From NCBI GenBank assembly GCA_900320255.1, contig ONRS01000143.1:1-64000 (forward strand): a stretch of DNA of 64,000 nucleotides, in the 5' to 3' direction. The notes under the pieces were generated by a model. It ran no database searches. It saw nothing but the letters and a program-made list of their open reading frames with translations, and had not been told where the DNA came from. The translations under genes and the position numbers were made by a program. Source of the stretch: an uncultured Prevotellaceae bacterium. Lineage in GTDB: Bacteria; Bacteroidota; Bacteroidia; Bacteroidales; Bacteroidaceae. Shown here piece after piece: positions 40,484-47,853 of the stretch (within the stretch, counting starts at the first letter, position 1; every line of letters begins with the position of its first letter).

Positions 40484-40527
40484 AAGTGGCACAAGCCTTT
40501 TCCCGTTTCGGGAGGCTTGTGCCACTT
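40484..40527. terminator. Perfect 14-bp hairpin after the NRPS gene run
   Basis: AAGTGGCACAAGCC (40484-40497) is exactly complementary to 40514-40527; the loop contains a nested CCCGTTTCGGG hairpin. There is no T-run, so intrinsic termination is uncertain. It lies 15 bp after the phosphatase stop and 53 bp before the end of the convergent FISUMP-like gene. Confidence 0.5.
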
Positions 40528-40579
40528 GGCGTATGGTGGGCAGTAGGCAGTAGAGATGTTCCTCCTAATGCACATTAAT

Positions 40580-41227
40580 TCAACGTTTCTTCACTGCTCG
40601 TACACGATGTCCTAGATATTTGGGACCATACTCACTTGAGGTATATTGATGGTATGTTTTAAGTTCTGCCCAATACGTTGTCGCATAACTGGAAGAAGTT
40701 GCATGCATAGTATATGCATACTTCCAATAACCATTCCTATCATCATATAGATAATCATAGTAACTATCTGACCAACTGCATTCAATTTGTTCTCGAGACC
40801 AATAGACGCCCTTTGGCAAAACAATATAATTACCATTTGGACCGATCACTTTAACATAGTCTGTAGCCATCCAATCTATTACTTGTCCTTTCTCATCAAT
40901 AAGTTTATATGAACAATTACTTATCAGTTCAAGGATATCTTGCCAATCTGGTGTACACCAACTATTTCCCATATTTACGGTAGCTGCATCTCTTTCTTCG
41001 GGGAGAATTATACCGGAGTAATACCAATGCCAAGAAATATCATAGTTGTCATATGTGTAATTATCTTTTTCAGTAGTCTCGCCCCATGCAAATAAACCGC
41101 CTTCATCAAACGGATGAGAAGCGTTAACATCACAGCAAGCCCATTTTCTCCCACTGGGTAATCCCAAGTCTATCATATGCGGATGGTTTCCGTCTGGAAG
41201 TGTGTAAGAATAAGAAAAGGCGTGCAA
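40580..41227 (-). CDS. FISUMP/DUF1566-like protein, probably 5'-damaged
   Basis: 215 codons if read from a TTG at 41227 (MHAFSYSYTLPDGN...). The recognisable part starts MIDLGLPSGRKWACCDVNAS near residue 18 and continues DEGGLFAWGETTEKDNYT, hallmarks of the Fibrobacter/Bacteroidota FISUMP family of surface proteins; WCTPDWQDILELI and a C-terminal HRVRAVKKR fit too. Normal members have a signal peptide and upstream domain; here no ATG or signal peptide exists in frame, so the 5' part is likely lost. The DNA is clearly more AT-rich than its neighbours, suggesting acquisition. Expression and function are uncertain. Confidence 0.6.
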   Translation of the reverse strand: MHAFSYSYTLPDGNHPHMIDLGLPSGRKWACCDVNASHPFDEGGLFAWGETTEKDNYTYDNYDISWHWYYSGIILPEERDAATVNMGNSWCTPDWQDILELISNCSYKLIDEKGQVIDWMATDYVKVIGPNGNYIVLPKGVYWSREQIECSWSDSYYDYLYDDRNGYWKYAYTMHATSSSYATTYWAELKTYHQYTSSEYGPKYLGHRVRAVKKR

Positions 41228-41255
41228 CCATCCGATGCTTATTCTCTTTCATGGT

Positions 41256-41360
41256 TACCGGCAAGTGACCTCGACATAAACAAGCAAGAACAGTTCACGC
41301 CCCCTTACGGACGTGAACCTTCTGAACTGCTTGCTCTCACGTGTGAATATTTTGCCGGTA
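41256..41360. ncRNA. Candidate structured RNA with three nested stems
   Basis: TACCGGCAA (41256-41264) pairs with TTGCCGGTA (41352-41360). Next GTGA can pair with TCAC. Inside, AGCAAG-AA-CAGTT pairs with AACTG-CTTGCT with a two-base bulge, closed by a CACG/CGTG hairpin. About 105 nt; either strand could be the transcript. No promoter or T-run was found at its ends, so it could be DNA- rather than RNA-level structure. Confidence 0.35.
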
Positions 41361-41691
41361 TTCAAAGTAGAGAGAGACAAGAGCAGAAAGCTCAAGTTAT
41401 ATTAAAAAGACTTCGAACGGGAGTGCGACGCACAATTCATTGGTTAGTAATAAAATGTTTGTCTGATCCCTTCGGGAGTGCGGCACCTGGTGCCACGTAG
41501 GCTCCCTTCATGTTCCGTTTGTACTGTCTGTTTCGTATTTTTAGTTTATTTGATGTTTTGACATTACTTATTATCACCTACAAAGTTAGTCATTATTTCT
41601 GAAACGGCAAAGAAAAAGGAGGTTAAAATATGCATTTCGTGCTGAAGTGGTGCGGAGATTTCGCTTAGTTCGCCGAAGAATTATTGTTTGT

Positions 41692-41812
41692 TTTCCCGAG
41701 ATTGTTATATGTTTTTCCCGAGATTCTCATGTGTTTTTCCCGAGATTGTAGGGTAGAATCTCGGGAAAAAGTAACTTAAATCTCGGGAAAAATTTATAAC
41801 AATCTCGGGAAA
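41692..41812. repeat. Palindromic array: three direct plus three inverted units, 22-bp period
   Basis: TTTCCCGAGATT starts at 41692, 41714 and 41736; its complement AATCTCGGGAAA starts at 41757, 41779 and 41801. Both halves have exact 22-bp spacing. It ends 112 bp before the first HU-like gene. Confidence 0.9.
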
Positions 41813-41884
41813 ACTTAATACAGTTCCTGCGTTAATTAAGCATAAAAGATGGCAGATGTTGGTGCGAAACATGATTATTTCATG

Positions 41885-41892
41885 TATATTTG
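41885..41892 (+). promoter_or_regulatory. Probable -7 box of the HU pair
   Basis: TATATTTG, 33 nt before the ATG at 41925. A TTG at 41859-41861 is 23 bp upstream, slightly long. Confidence 0.5.
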
Positions 41893-41924
41893 CATGGTAA
41901 AGAAAGGAACAAACAGTAGAAAAT

Positions 41925-42389
41925 ATGGAGAACAAGAGTGGAGCGATTATGTTTTATGCCGTTAACGATCAGCGTTCTACGGCTATCAAGAAGGGATACT
42001 CGCTGCGTCCGCGCAGGCTGCATACCATTGAGTCCCGTGAACTTGCCGAGTTTGCTGAGCAGGACTCCCAGATAGACCGTGCGCGTGTGGAATACATTAT
42101 GGCATCGGTTGTCAAGCAGATCAAGGAAATGGTGCTCAATGGCCATAAGGTGGAATTGGGCGATTTGGGGGTCATCGGGCTGACGTGCCAGGGTACTGGC
42201 AGTGAGCGGCAAGAGGACGTGGCCGTGAAGAAAAACGTGAAGGGGCTGAAGGTTACGTTCCGTCCCTCATTGTATCTGAAGGAAAAAATGACTCGTGTCT
42301 CGATGACGCTGGTCACGCCGCGAGATGGAAAAGGCAGGCGTTTCGACGAGCATGGGGCACTGTTAATAACGGACGGGGAGGACGAGTGA
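41925..42389 (+). CDS. HU/IHF-like DNA-binding protein (Bacteroidota type)
   Basis: 154 residues. The central part resembles Bacteroidota HU homologues: FYAVNDQRSTAIKKGYSLRPR, then helices RELAEFAEQDSQIDRARVEYIMASVVKQI, then NGHKVELGDLGVIGLT and KGLKVTFRPS. A basic C-terminal tail (about 120-154) is poorly ordered. Translation may start at 41925 or at Met9 (41949). It overlaps the next HU-like gene by three bases. The 22-bp palindromic array upstream is a natural candidate for its own binding site, but this is inference. Confidence 0.8.
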   Translation: MENKSGAIMFYAVNDQRSTAIKKGYSLRPRRLHTIESRELAEFAEQDSQIDRARVEYIMASVVKQIKEMVLNGHKVELGDLGVIGLTCQGTGSERQEDVAVKKNVKGLKVTFRPSLYLKEKMTRVSMTLVTPRDGKGRRFDEHGALLITDGEDE

Positions 42390-42772
42390 TGGGAACGATT
42401 CAGTTGAAGACATATCAGTTTAAGGGTTCTAACCCTTCGTGTGAGGACAAGTGGTTTCCCAGGGTTGACCACTACAGCACCATCAGTACGGAAGAACTTT
42501 GCCAGCTGGCAGCCGACGACTCGCGCGTGGAGCCGTCGGAAGTGAAGTATGTGCTCAGTGCCATTGTCAAGCAGATTACCGAGATGGTGCTGTTGGGGCA
42601 TACTATAGTGATACCCGAGTTGGGCACGCTGTCAATCGGTGCCGACGGCATAACGGTTGAGGAGTGGGATGACGTAAACTGCCAGACGATGATTAAGAAG
42701 CTCAAGCTGAACCTGAGGGTCACACCGGAGATTCGGGATGCCCTGAAAAAGGTCAGCCTGCGTATCAAGTAA
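42389..42772 (+). CDS. HU/IHF-like DNA-binding protein, second copy
   Basis: 127 residues from ATG at 42389 (MGTIQLKTYQF); a GTG three bases earlier is possible. It is a paralogue of the previous gene: FPRVDHYSTISTEELCQLAADDSRVEPSEVKYVLSAIV and LLGHTIVIPELGTLSI match the HU helix and beta-arm regions. The arm is short. It may form a heterodimer with its neighbour. A strong terminator follows 14 bp downstream. Confidence 0.8.
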   Translation: MGTIQLKTYQFKGSNPSCEDKWFPRVDHYSTISTEELCQLAADDSRVEPSEVKYVLSAIVKQITEMVLLGHTIVIPELGTLSIGADGITVEEWDDVNCQTMIKKLKLNLRVTPEIRDALKKVSLRIK

Positions 42773-42785
42773 GTTCATATTCAAG

Positions 42786-42820
42786 TCGCACAGGATTTCC
42801 CCCTCCTGTGCGATTTTTTT
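42786..42820 (+). terminator. Rho-independent terminator of the HU pair
   Basis: TCGCACAGGA (42786-42795) pairs with TCCTGTGCGA (42804-42813), followed by seven T. Confidence 0.9.
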
Positions 42821-42860
42821 CCTTCACGGCTTTCCTTTTGCCCAGATTATTTGCCAAAGG

Positions 42861-42892
42861 TTTTGTGGTGTCGGGGAAATTGTGTATTTTTG
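42861..42892 (+). promoter_or_regulatory. queA promoter (TTTG-N19-TATTTTTG)
   Basis: TTTTG at 42861-42865 and TATTTTTG at 42885-42892, spaced 19 bp; leader about 35-40 nt. Confidence 0.75.
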
Positions 42893-42932
42893 CATCCGAA
42901 AAGCGTAGGACGCTTCATTAAAGAAATGAAAA

Positions 42933-44144
42933 ATGGACACGAAGCATATACATATAAGTGAATATAACTATGAGCTGCCCGACGAGCGGATAGCTAAGTT
43001 CCCGCTGCATGAGCGCGACCATTCCAAGCTGCTGGTGTATAGGAACGGGGAGGTGAGCGAGGACCACTTCTACCACCTGCCTGACTACCTGGAGCCGGGG
43101 GCGCTGATGGTGTTCAACAACACGAAGGTGATTCAGGCCCGCATGCATTTCCGCAAGGAGACGGGAGCACTCATCGAGGTGTTTCTGCTGGAGCCTGCCG
43201 AGCCGAGTGACTACGAGCTGATGTTCCAGACCAGGGGCCGCTGTGCCTGGTACTGCATGGTGGGCAACCTGAAGAAGTGGAAGGACGGGACGCTCACCCT
43301 TCAGCATGGCGCGTTGACCATCAAGGCTACACGAAAGGGTGAGCACGGCACGAGCCATCTTGTTGAGTTTGAGTGGACGGGCGGCATGTCGTTTGCCGAG
43401 GTAATCGACGCGGTGGGTGAACTGCCCATTCCGCCCTACCTGAACCGTGAGACGCAGGAGAGTGACAAGACGACTTACCAGACCGTGTATTCGAAGATCA
43501 AGGGCAGTGTGGCGGCACCCACGGCGGGGCTGCACTTTACTGACCGCGTGCTGCACGACATTGACCAGCGCGGCATTGAGCGCGAGGAGCTGACGCTGCA
43601 CGTAGGGGCCGGAACGTTCAAGCCCGTGAAGAGCGAGCAGATAGCCGACCACGAGATGCACACGGAGTTCATCAGCGTGAGGCGCCACACCATTGAGCGG
43701 CTCATTGCCCACGGGGGCAAGGCCATTGCCGTGGGCACTACGAGCGTGAGGACGCTGGAGAGCCTGTACTACATGGGTCTGAAGGTGCTGCAGAACCCGG
43801 ACGTGAGCGAGGAGCAGCTGCACGTGCAGCAGTGGGAGCCGTACGAGGCTCAGTCCGTAGCGTCGGGTGTCGGGAGTAAGGAGAGCCTGCAGGCACTGCT
43901 CGACTGGATGAACCGTCAGGGGCTGACGGTGCTGCACTCCTCGACGCAGATCATCATTGCGCCGGGTTACGACTACAAGATTGTGAAGGTGCTGGTGACG
44001 AACTTCCATCAGCCGCAGAGCACGCTGCTGCTCTTGGTGTCGGCCTTCGTCAAAGGCGACTGGCGCAAGATTTACGACTACGCCCTGTCGCACGACTTCC
44101 GCTTCCTGAGCTACGGCGACTCGTCGGTGCTGTTCAACGCATGA
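42933..44144 (+). CDS. queA: S-adenosylmethionine:tRNA ribosyltransferase-isomerase
   Basis: 403 residues; transfers the ribosyl part of SAM to preQ1 at tRNA position 34 to form epoxyqueuosine. Landmarks: YELPDERIAKFPLHERDHSKLLV at the start, MVFNNTKVIQARM, the central PIPPYLNRETQESDKTTYQTVY, AAPTAGLHFT, and HVGAGTFKPVK. It is longer than E. coli QueA (about 356), mainly by a C-terminal and internal extension typical of Bacteroidota. It has its own promoter. Confidence 0.95.
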   Translation: MDTKHIHISEYNYELPDERIAKFPLHERDHSKLLVYRNGEVSEDHFYHLPDYLEPGALMVFNNTKVIQARMHFRKETGALIEVFLLEPAEPSDYELMFQTRGRCAWYCMVGNLKKWKDGTLTLQHGALTIKATRKGEHGTSHLVEFEWTGGMSFAEVIDAVGELPIPPYLNRETQESDKTTYQTVYSKIKGSVAAPTAGLHFTDRVLHDIDQRGIEREELTLHVGAGTFKPVKSEQIADHEMHTEFISVRRHTIERLIAHGGKAIAVGTTSVRTLESLYYMGLKVLQNPDVSEEQLHVQQWEPYEAQSVASGVGSKESLQALLDWMNRQGLTVLHSSTQIIIAPGYDYKIVKVLVTNFHQPQSTLLLLVSAFVKGDWRKIYDYALSHDFRFLSYGDSSVLFNA

Positions 44145-44165
44145 TATGTTAATCGATAAGGAGGG

Positions 44166-44202
44166 ACAGAGGTATTCTCGTACCTCGCACCTCGTACCTC
44201 GA
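44166..44202. repeat. CTCGTAC microsatellite before DUF2027 gene
   Basis: TCTCGTACCTCGCACCTCGTACCTCG: about four imprecise units of 7-8 bp, 45 bp upstream of the start codon. Confidence 0.6.
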
Positions 44203-44246
44203 AAAAAACTATCACCTCAAGAAAAAGGAAATAAAAACAAATAACA

Positions 44247-44942
44247 ATGAAAATAGGCGATAAAGTACGTTTTGTGAGTGAAGTGGGAGGCGGCCGCGTG
44301 GCTGGCTTCCAGGGAAAGAATATTGTGCTGGTGGAAGATGCCGACGGCTTTCAGATTCCCATGCAGATGGCTGACGTGGTGGTTGTGGAGGACGAGGACT
44401 ACAGCACCGCACACTTGGTGGAGAGCAAGCTGAAGGCGGCTCCCGTCGTCGAGGAGGAGAAGGAGGAGGAGCCGGCCGACAAGCCCATCAGCTTCAAGGC
44501 TCCCGTTGAGGAGCGCAAGGGCGGCAACCTGCTGAGTGCCTACCTGGCCTTTGTGCCGATGGACCCCAAGGCGCTCTCGTCGTCACGGCTTGAAAGCTAT
44601 TTAGTGAACGACAGCAACTATTATCTGCGCTTCGTGCTCATGTCGGTAGAGAATAATGCCTGCCGCCTGCGGGCTACGGGTGAGGTGGAGCCTAACACCA
44701 AGCTGTTTATAGAGGAGTTCGGTCGCGAGGACCTGAACGGCATGGAGCGCCTGAACGTGCAGCTGTTGGCGTACAAGCGTGAAAAGCCCTTCCTGCTGAA
44801 GACGCCCGTTGACGTGAAGTTGCGCATTGACGGGGTGAAGTTCTATAAGCTCCACGCCTTCGAGGAAAACGACTTCTTCGAGCAGCATGCGCTCATCTAT
44901 CCTATTATTGAGCAGGACCGCGTATCGGGGGAAAGGTCTTAA
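44247..44942 (+). CDS. DUF2027 family protein lacking a C-terminal Smr domain
   Basis: 231 residues. The N-terminal SH3-like part (MKIGDKVRFVSEVGGGRVAG) is followed by an acidic linker near 66-80 and the DUF2027 beta-domain (about 90-225, GGNLLSAYLAFVPMD...). Homologues in Bacteroides that I recall continue into a Smr (MutS2-like nuclease) domain and are over 300 residues. Here a TAA right at the edge of a heptamer repeat ends the protein. It may be a repeat-linked truncation or a natural short form. Confidence 0.75.
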   Translation: MKIGDKVRFVSEVGGGRVAGFQGKNIVLVEDADGFQIPMQMADVVVVEDEDYSTAHLVESKLKAAPVVEEEKEEEPADKPISFKAPVEERKGGNLLSAYLAFVPMDPKALSSSRLESYLVNDSNYYLRFVLMSVENNACRLRATGEVEPNTKLFIEEFGREDLNGMERLNVQLLAYKREKPFLLKTPVDVKLRIDGVKFYKLHAFEENDFFEQHALIYPIIEQDRVSGERS

Positions 44943-45129
44943 GGGTTGAGCGTTGAGGGTTGAGGGTTGAGGGTTGAAGGTCAAAGGGCTAAGGTCAAAG
45001 GTCGAGGTACGAGGTGTGAAGACACGCTCAACGCTCAACCCTCAACGCTCAACGCTCAACCCTCAACCCTTAAGACCTTAGACAATAAATTAAAAAATCT
45101 AAAATCTCAAATCTCAAATCTCAAATCTA
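44938..45129. repeat. Heptamer arrays in inverted orientation, then AAATCTC heptamers
   Basis: GGGTTGA-type heptamers (five units from 44943) are followed about 60 bp later by CTCAACC/CTCAACG heptamers (seven units, 45022-45071) in the opposite sense, so the two can pair as a long imperfect hairpin. Then AAATCTC repeats four times (about 45102-45129) up to the nadE start codon. The stop codon of the DUF2027 gene is inside the first unit. Confidence 0.8.
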
Positions 45130-45130
45130 A

Positions 45131-47062
45131 ATGAAGTACGGATTTATCAATGTAGCAGCAGCAGTGCCGGCAGTGAAGGTGGCCGACACCGCGTTTAACA
45201 TGGAAGAGACGAAGCGCCTGATTATAGAGGCCGACGAGCAGGGCGTGGAGATTATCTGCTTCCCGGAATTAGGGCTCACGGCCTATTCGTGTCAGGACCT
45301 GTTTACACAGCAACTGCTGATTGAGGAGGCCGAACAGGCTCTCATTCAGCTGCTCAGTGCGACGCGTAAGCTGGACATCATCTCCATTATAGGACTGCCC
45401 GTGCAGACGGGCGGGCTGTTGTTTAACTGCGCTGCCGTCATTCAGCACGGACAGGTGTTAGGCGTGGTGCCCAAGACCTATCTGCCCAACTATGGCGAGT
45501 TCTACGAGAAGCGCTGGTTTGCCTCGGCGCAGGACCTGAACGACACTGAGATTTACCTGGCCGGTAACCCGCTGGTGCTGTCGGCGGCTCCGAAGCTGTT
45601 TCAGACGGCCGACGGCGTGAAGTTCGGCGTAGAGATTTGTGAGGACGTGTGGGCTCCCACGCCACCCAGCAATCAACTGTCGCTGGCCGGTGCCGACATC
45701 GTGTTCAACCTCTCGGCCAGCGACGAGCTCATTGGCAAGCACGCCTATCTGCGCGCCCTGTTGGCCCAGCAGAGTGCCCGCACGCTGAGCGGCTACGTCT
45801 ATGCCAGCTGTGGCTTCGGCGAGAGCACGCAGGACGTGGTGTATGGCGGCAACGCAATGATTTTTGAGTACGGTCACCTGTTGGCTGAAGGCCGGCGCTT
45901 CTCGTTTGAGCCACAACTGCTGACGGCCCAGATTGACGTGGAGCGCATGCGCAGTGAGCGCCGTAAGAACACCACGTTCATCAACGCCCAGCGCCACACC
46001 ACGGCACAGACCATTGCTGCACAGCCGGTGGAGCAGCGTGAGTTCCGGCTGCAGCGGCAGATAGACCCGCACCCCTTCATTCCGAAGTCGGACGACATGC
46101 AGGAGTCGTGTGAGGAAATACTGAACATTCAGGTGGCAGGACTGGCAAAGCGCCTGCAGCACACCAACTCGAAGCGTGTTATACTGGGCATCAGCGGTGG
46201 ACTGGACTCTACGCTGGCACTCCTGGTATGCGTCAAGACGTTCGACAAGCTGGGACTTGACCGCAAGGGAATCATCGGCGTCACCATGCCCGGCTTCGGC
46301 ACCACCGACCGCACCCACGACAACGCCGTGAGCCTGATGCACTCGCTGGGCATTACCGACTACGAGATCAGTATTGCCAAGGCGGTGACACAGCACTTTG
46401 AGGACATAGGCCATAATGCCGACATTCACGACGTGACCTACGAGAACTCGCAAGCCCGCGAGCGCACACAGATACTGATGGATCTCTCGAACCAGTTAGG
46501 CGGGCTGGTCATCGGCACGGGCGACCTCTCGGAGCTGGCACTCGGTTGGGCTACCTACAACGGCGACCACATGTCGATGTACGGTGTCAACGGCGGCGTG
46601 CCCAAGACGCTCATCAAGTACCTGGTGACCTATGTGGCCATGAACGATGTTGATGTGAACTCGAAGACGACGCTGCTCGACATTATTGAGACGCCCATTT
46701 CGCCCGAGCTGATTCCGGCAGATGCCGACGGCAATATCAAACAGAAGACCGAGGACCTGGTGGGTCCCTACGAGCTGCACGACTTCTTCCTGTACTACAT
46801 GCTGCGCTTCGGTTTCCGTCCGCAAAAGATTTTCATCATGGCGCTCAGTGCCTTTGCCGGAGTTTATGATGCAGAGACCATCAAGAAGTGGCTCACCACG
46901 TTCTGCCGCCGGTTCTTTAACCAGCAGTTCAAGCGCTCCTGTCTGCCCGACGGTCCGAAGGTGGGCAGCGTGTCGCTGTCGCCGCGTGGCGACTGGCGCA
47001 TGCCCAGCGATGCGGTGTCGGCCGTCTGGCTGAGGGAATGTGAGCTGCTGTCAGCTCATTAA
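45131..47062 (+). CDS. nadE: Glutamine-dependent NAD(+) synthetase
   Basis: 643 residues; amidates nicotinate adenine dinucleotide with ammonia from glutamine. N-terminal nitrilase-type glutaminase (about 1-290): Glu in FPELGLTAYS, Lys in VPKTYLPNY, nucleophile Cys in GVEICEDVWAP. C-terminal NH3-dependent synthetase (about 330-640): SGGLDSTLALL pyrophosphatase loop, TGDLSELALGWATY and the FFNQQFKRSCLPDGPKV segment. It converges with the next gene and the stop codons share three bases (47060-47062). Confidence 0.96.
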   Translation: MKYGFINVAAAVPAVKVADTAFNMEETKRLIIEADEQGVEIICFPELGLTAYSCQDLFTQQLLIEEAEQALIQLLSATRKLDIISIIGLPVQTGGLLFNCAAVIQHGQVLGVVPKTYLPNYGEFYEKRWFASAQDLNDTEIYLAGNPLVLSAAPKLFQTADGVKFGVEICEDVWAPTPPSNQLSLAGADIVFNLSASDELIGKHAYLRALLAQQSARTLSGYVYASCGFGESTQDVVYGGNAMIFEYGHLLAEGRRFSFEPQLLTAQIDVERMRSERRKNTTFINAQRHTTAQTIAAQPVEQREFRLQRQIDPHPFIPKSDDMQESCEEILNIQVAGLAKRLQHTNSKRVILGISGGLDSTLALLVCVKTFDKLGLDRKGIIGVTMPGFGTTDRTHDNAVSLMHSLGITDYEISIAKAVTQHFEDIGHNADIHDVTYENSQARERTQILMDLSNQLGGLVIGTGDLSELALGWATYNGDHMSMYGVNGGVPKTLIKYLVTYVAMNDVDVNSKTTLLDIIETPISPELIPADADGNIKQKTEDLVGPYELHDFFLYYMLRFGFRPQKIFIMALSAFAGVYDAETIKKWLTTFCRRFFNQQFKRSCLPDGPKVGSVSLSPRGDWRMPSDAVSAVWLRECELLSAH

Positions 47063-47853
47063 ACACTGAAACGGATGTACGTGCGGTCGTCGAACGAGAC
47101 GTTGCCCTGCATAAAGGCCTTCGTGGCCTTGAACTGACCAATGTTGAGCGGGTCGTTGGCTTTCTGCCAGGCGAGCCGCTCTTCTGATTCCTGCAGGGTG
47201 GGGCAGAGAAACGGGTAACCGTCGGTGGCCAGTACCAGTTCCCAGGGACGGAAGTCGAGCGTAATGACGCGGACGTGCTGCCGCGGAATGGGGAATCCGT
47301 CGATGACCGAGTAGTTGATGTTCTGGCCGCGCATGGCCTCCTTCATGTGCGGAATAATCTGGTCGCGCGCCGTGTCGTGTATGAAGAGGCTGTCGGTATC
47401 GGTCATCTGGCTGATAATGGCGGCCCGCTCCTCAGCCAGCACCTGTTCGTAAGGCTTGGGGTTCTCGTACAGCTCACCGTTGATGAGGCATTGGCAGTCG
47501 CCAATCATCCACACCTCGCGGCTAACGCGGCTGAAGATGACCGCCGAGGCACACATGCGCTCCTCAGGGTGCTCGGCCAGCAGCTGCAGCTGCGACTTGC
47601 GGTAGTGCTTGCGCACATAGGCGGACACGCCGCGGCAGAAGGCGTCGCAGGTAATGGTCTTGGGGGCTTTGCGCACGTACTTCGACACCAGCAGCATGCA
47701 GTAGCGGCCGTTGGTGTTGAAGAGGCTGTGGCGCAGCGTGCTCTTCGACGTGCTGCCGTCAATGACGGCCACGAAGTCATCGGTGACGACGATTCCGTCC
47801 TCGCTCTTTTTCTTGGGGTTTTTCGCCACGAGGGCTTGTTCGATGATGGTCAT
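47059..47853 (-). CDS. PP2C-like phosphatase family protein
   Basis: 264 residues from MTIIEQALVAKNPKKKS at 47853. The frame is open 33 codons further upstream, but those codons come from a 9-bp microsatellite (LISPIRPIRP...) and I exclude them. PP2C-like features are SEDGIVVTDDFVAVIDGST near the N-terminus, MIGDCQCLING in the middle and LVLATDGYPFL near the end, each with an Asp at a typical metal position. It is short for PP2C and the order is loose, so specificity is uncertain. Its start lies inside the 3' end of the ygiQ-like gene. Cytoplasmic. Confidence 0.65.
   Translation of the reverse strand: MTIIEQALVAKNPKKKSEDGIVVTDDFVAVIDGSTSKSTLRHSLFNTNGRYCMLLVSKYVRKAPKTITCDAFCRGVSAYVRKHYRKSQLQLLAEHPEERMCASAVIFSRVSREVWMIGDCQCLINGELYENPKPYEQVLAEERAAIISQMTDTDSLFIHDTARDQIIPHMKEAMRGQNINYSVIDGFPIPRQHVRVITLDFRPWELVLATDGYPFLCPTLQESEERLAWQKANDPLNIGQFKATKAFMQGNVSFDDRTYIRFSV

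Larger units (their letters stand above)
41228..41924. other. 697-bp AT-rich intergenic region
   Basis: No convincing protein gene (the frames at 41177-41500 plus and 41705-41935 minus have no family resemblance). It holds the structured candidate at 41256-41360, the palindromic 22-bp array at 41692-41812 and the HU promoter at 41885-41892. The stretch 41361-41690 shows a short GTGCG/ACGCAC-like fold and otherwise nothing I recognise. Confidence 0.6.

Noticed and set aside
41380..41470. Group II intron or retroelement end (GTGCG start)
   Set aside because: No reverse transcriptase frame, no domain V hairpin, and the GTGCG motif alone is too short.
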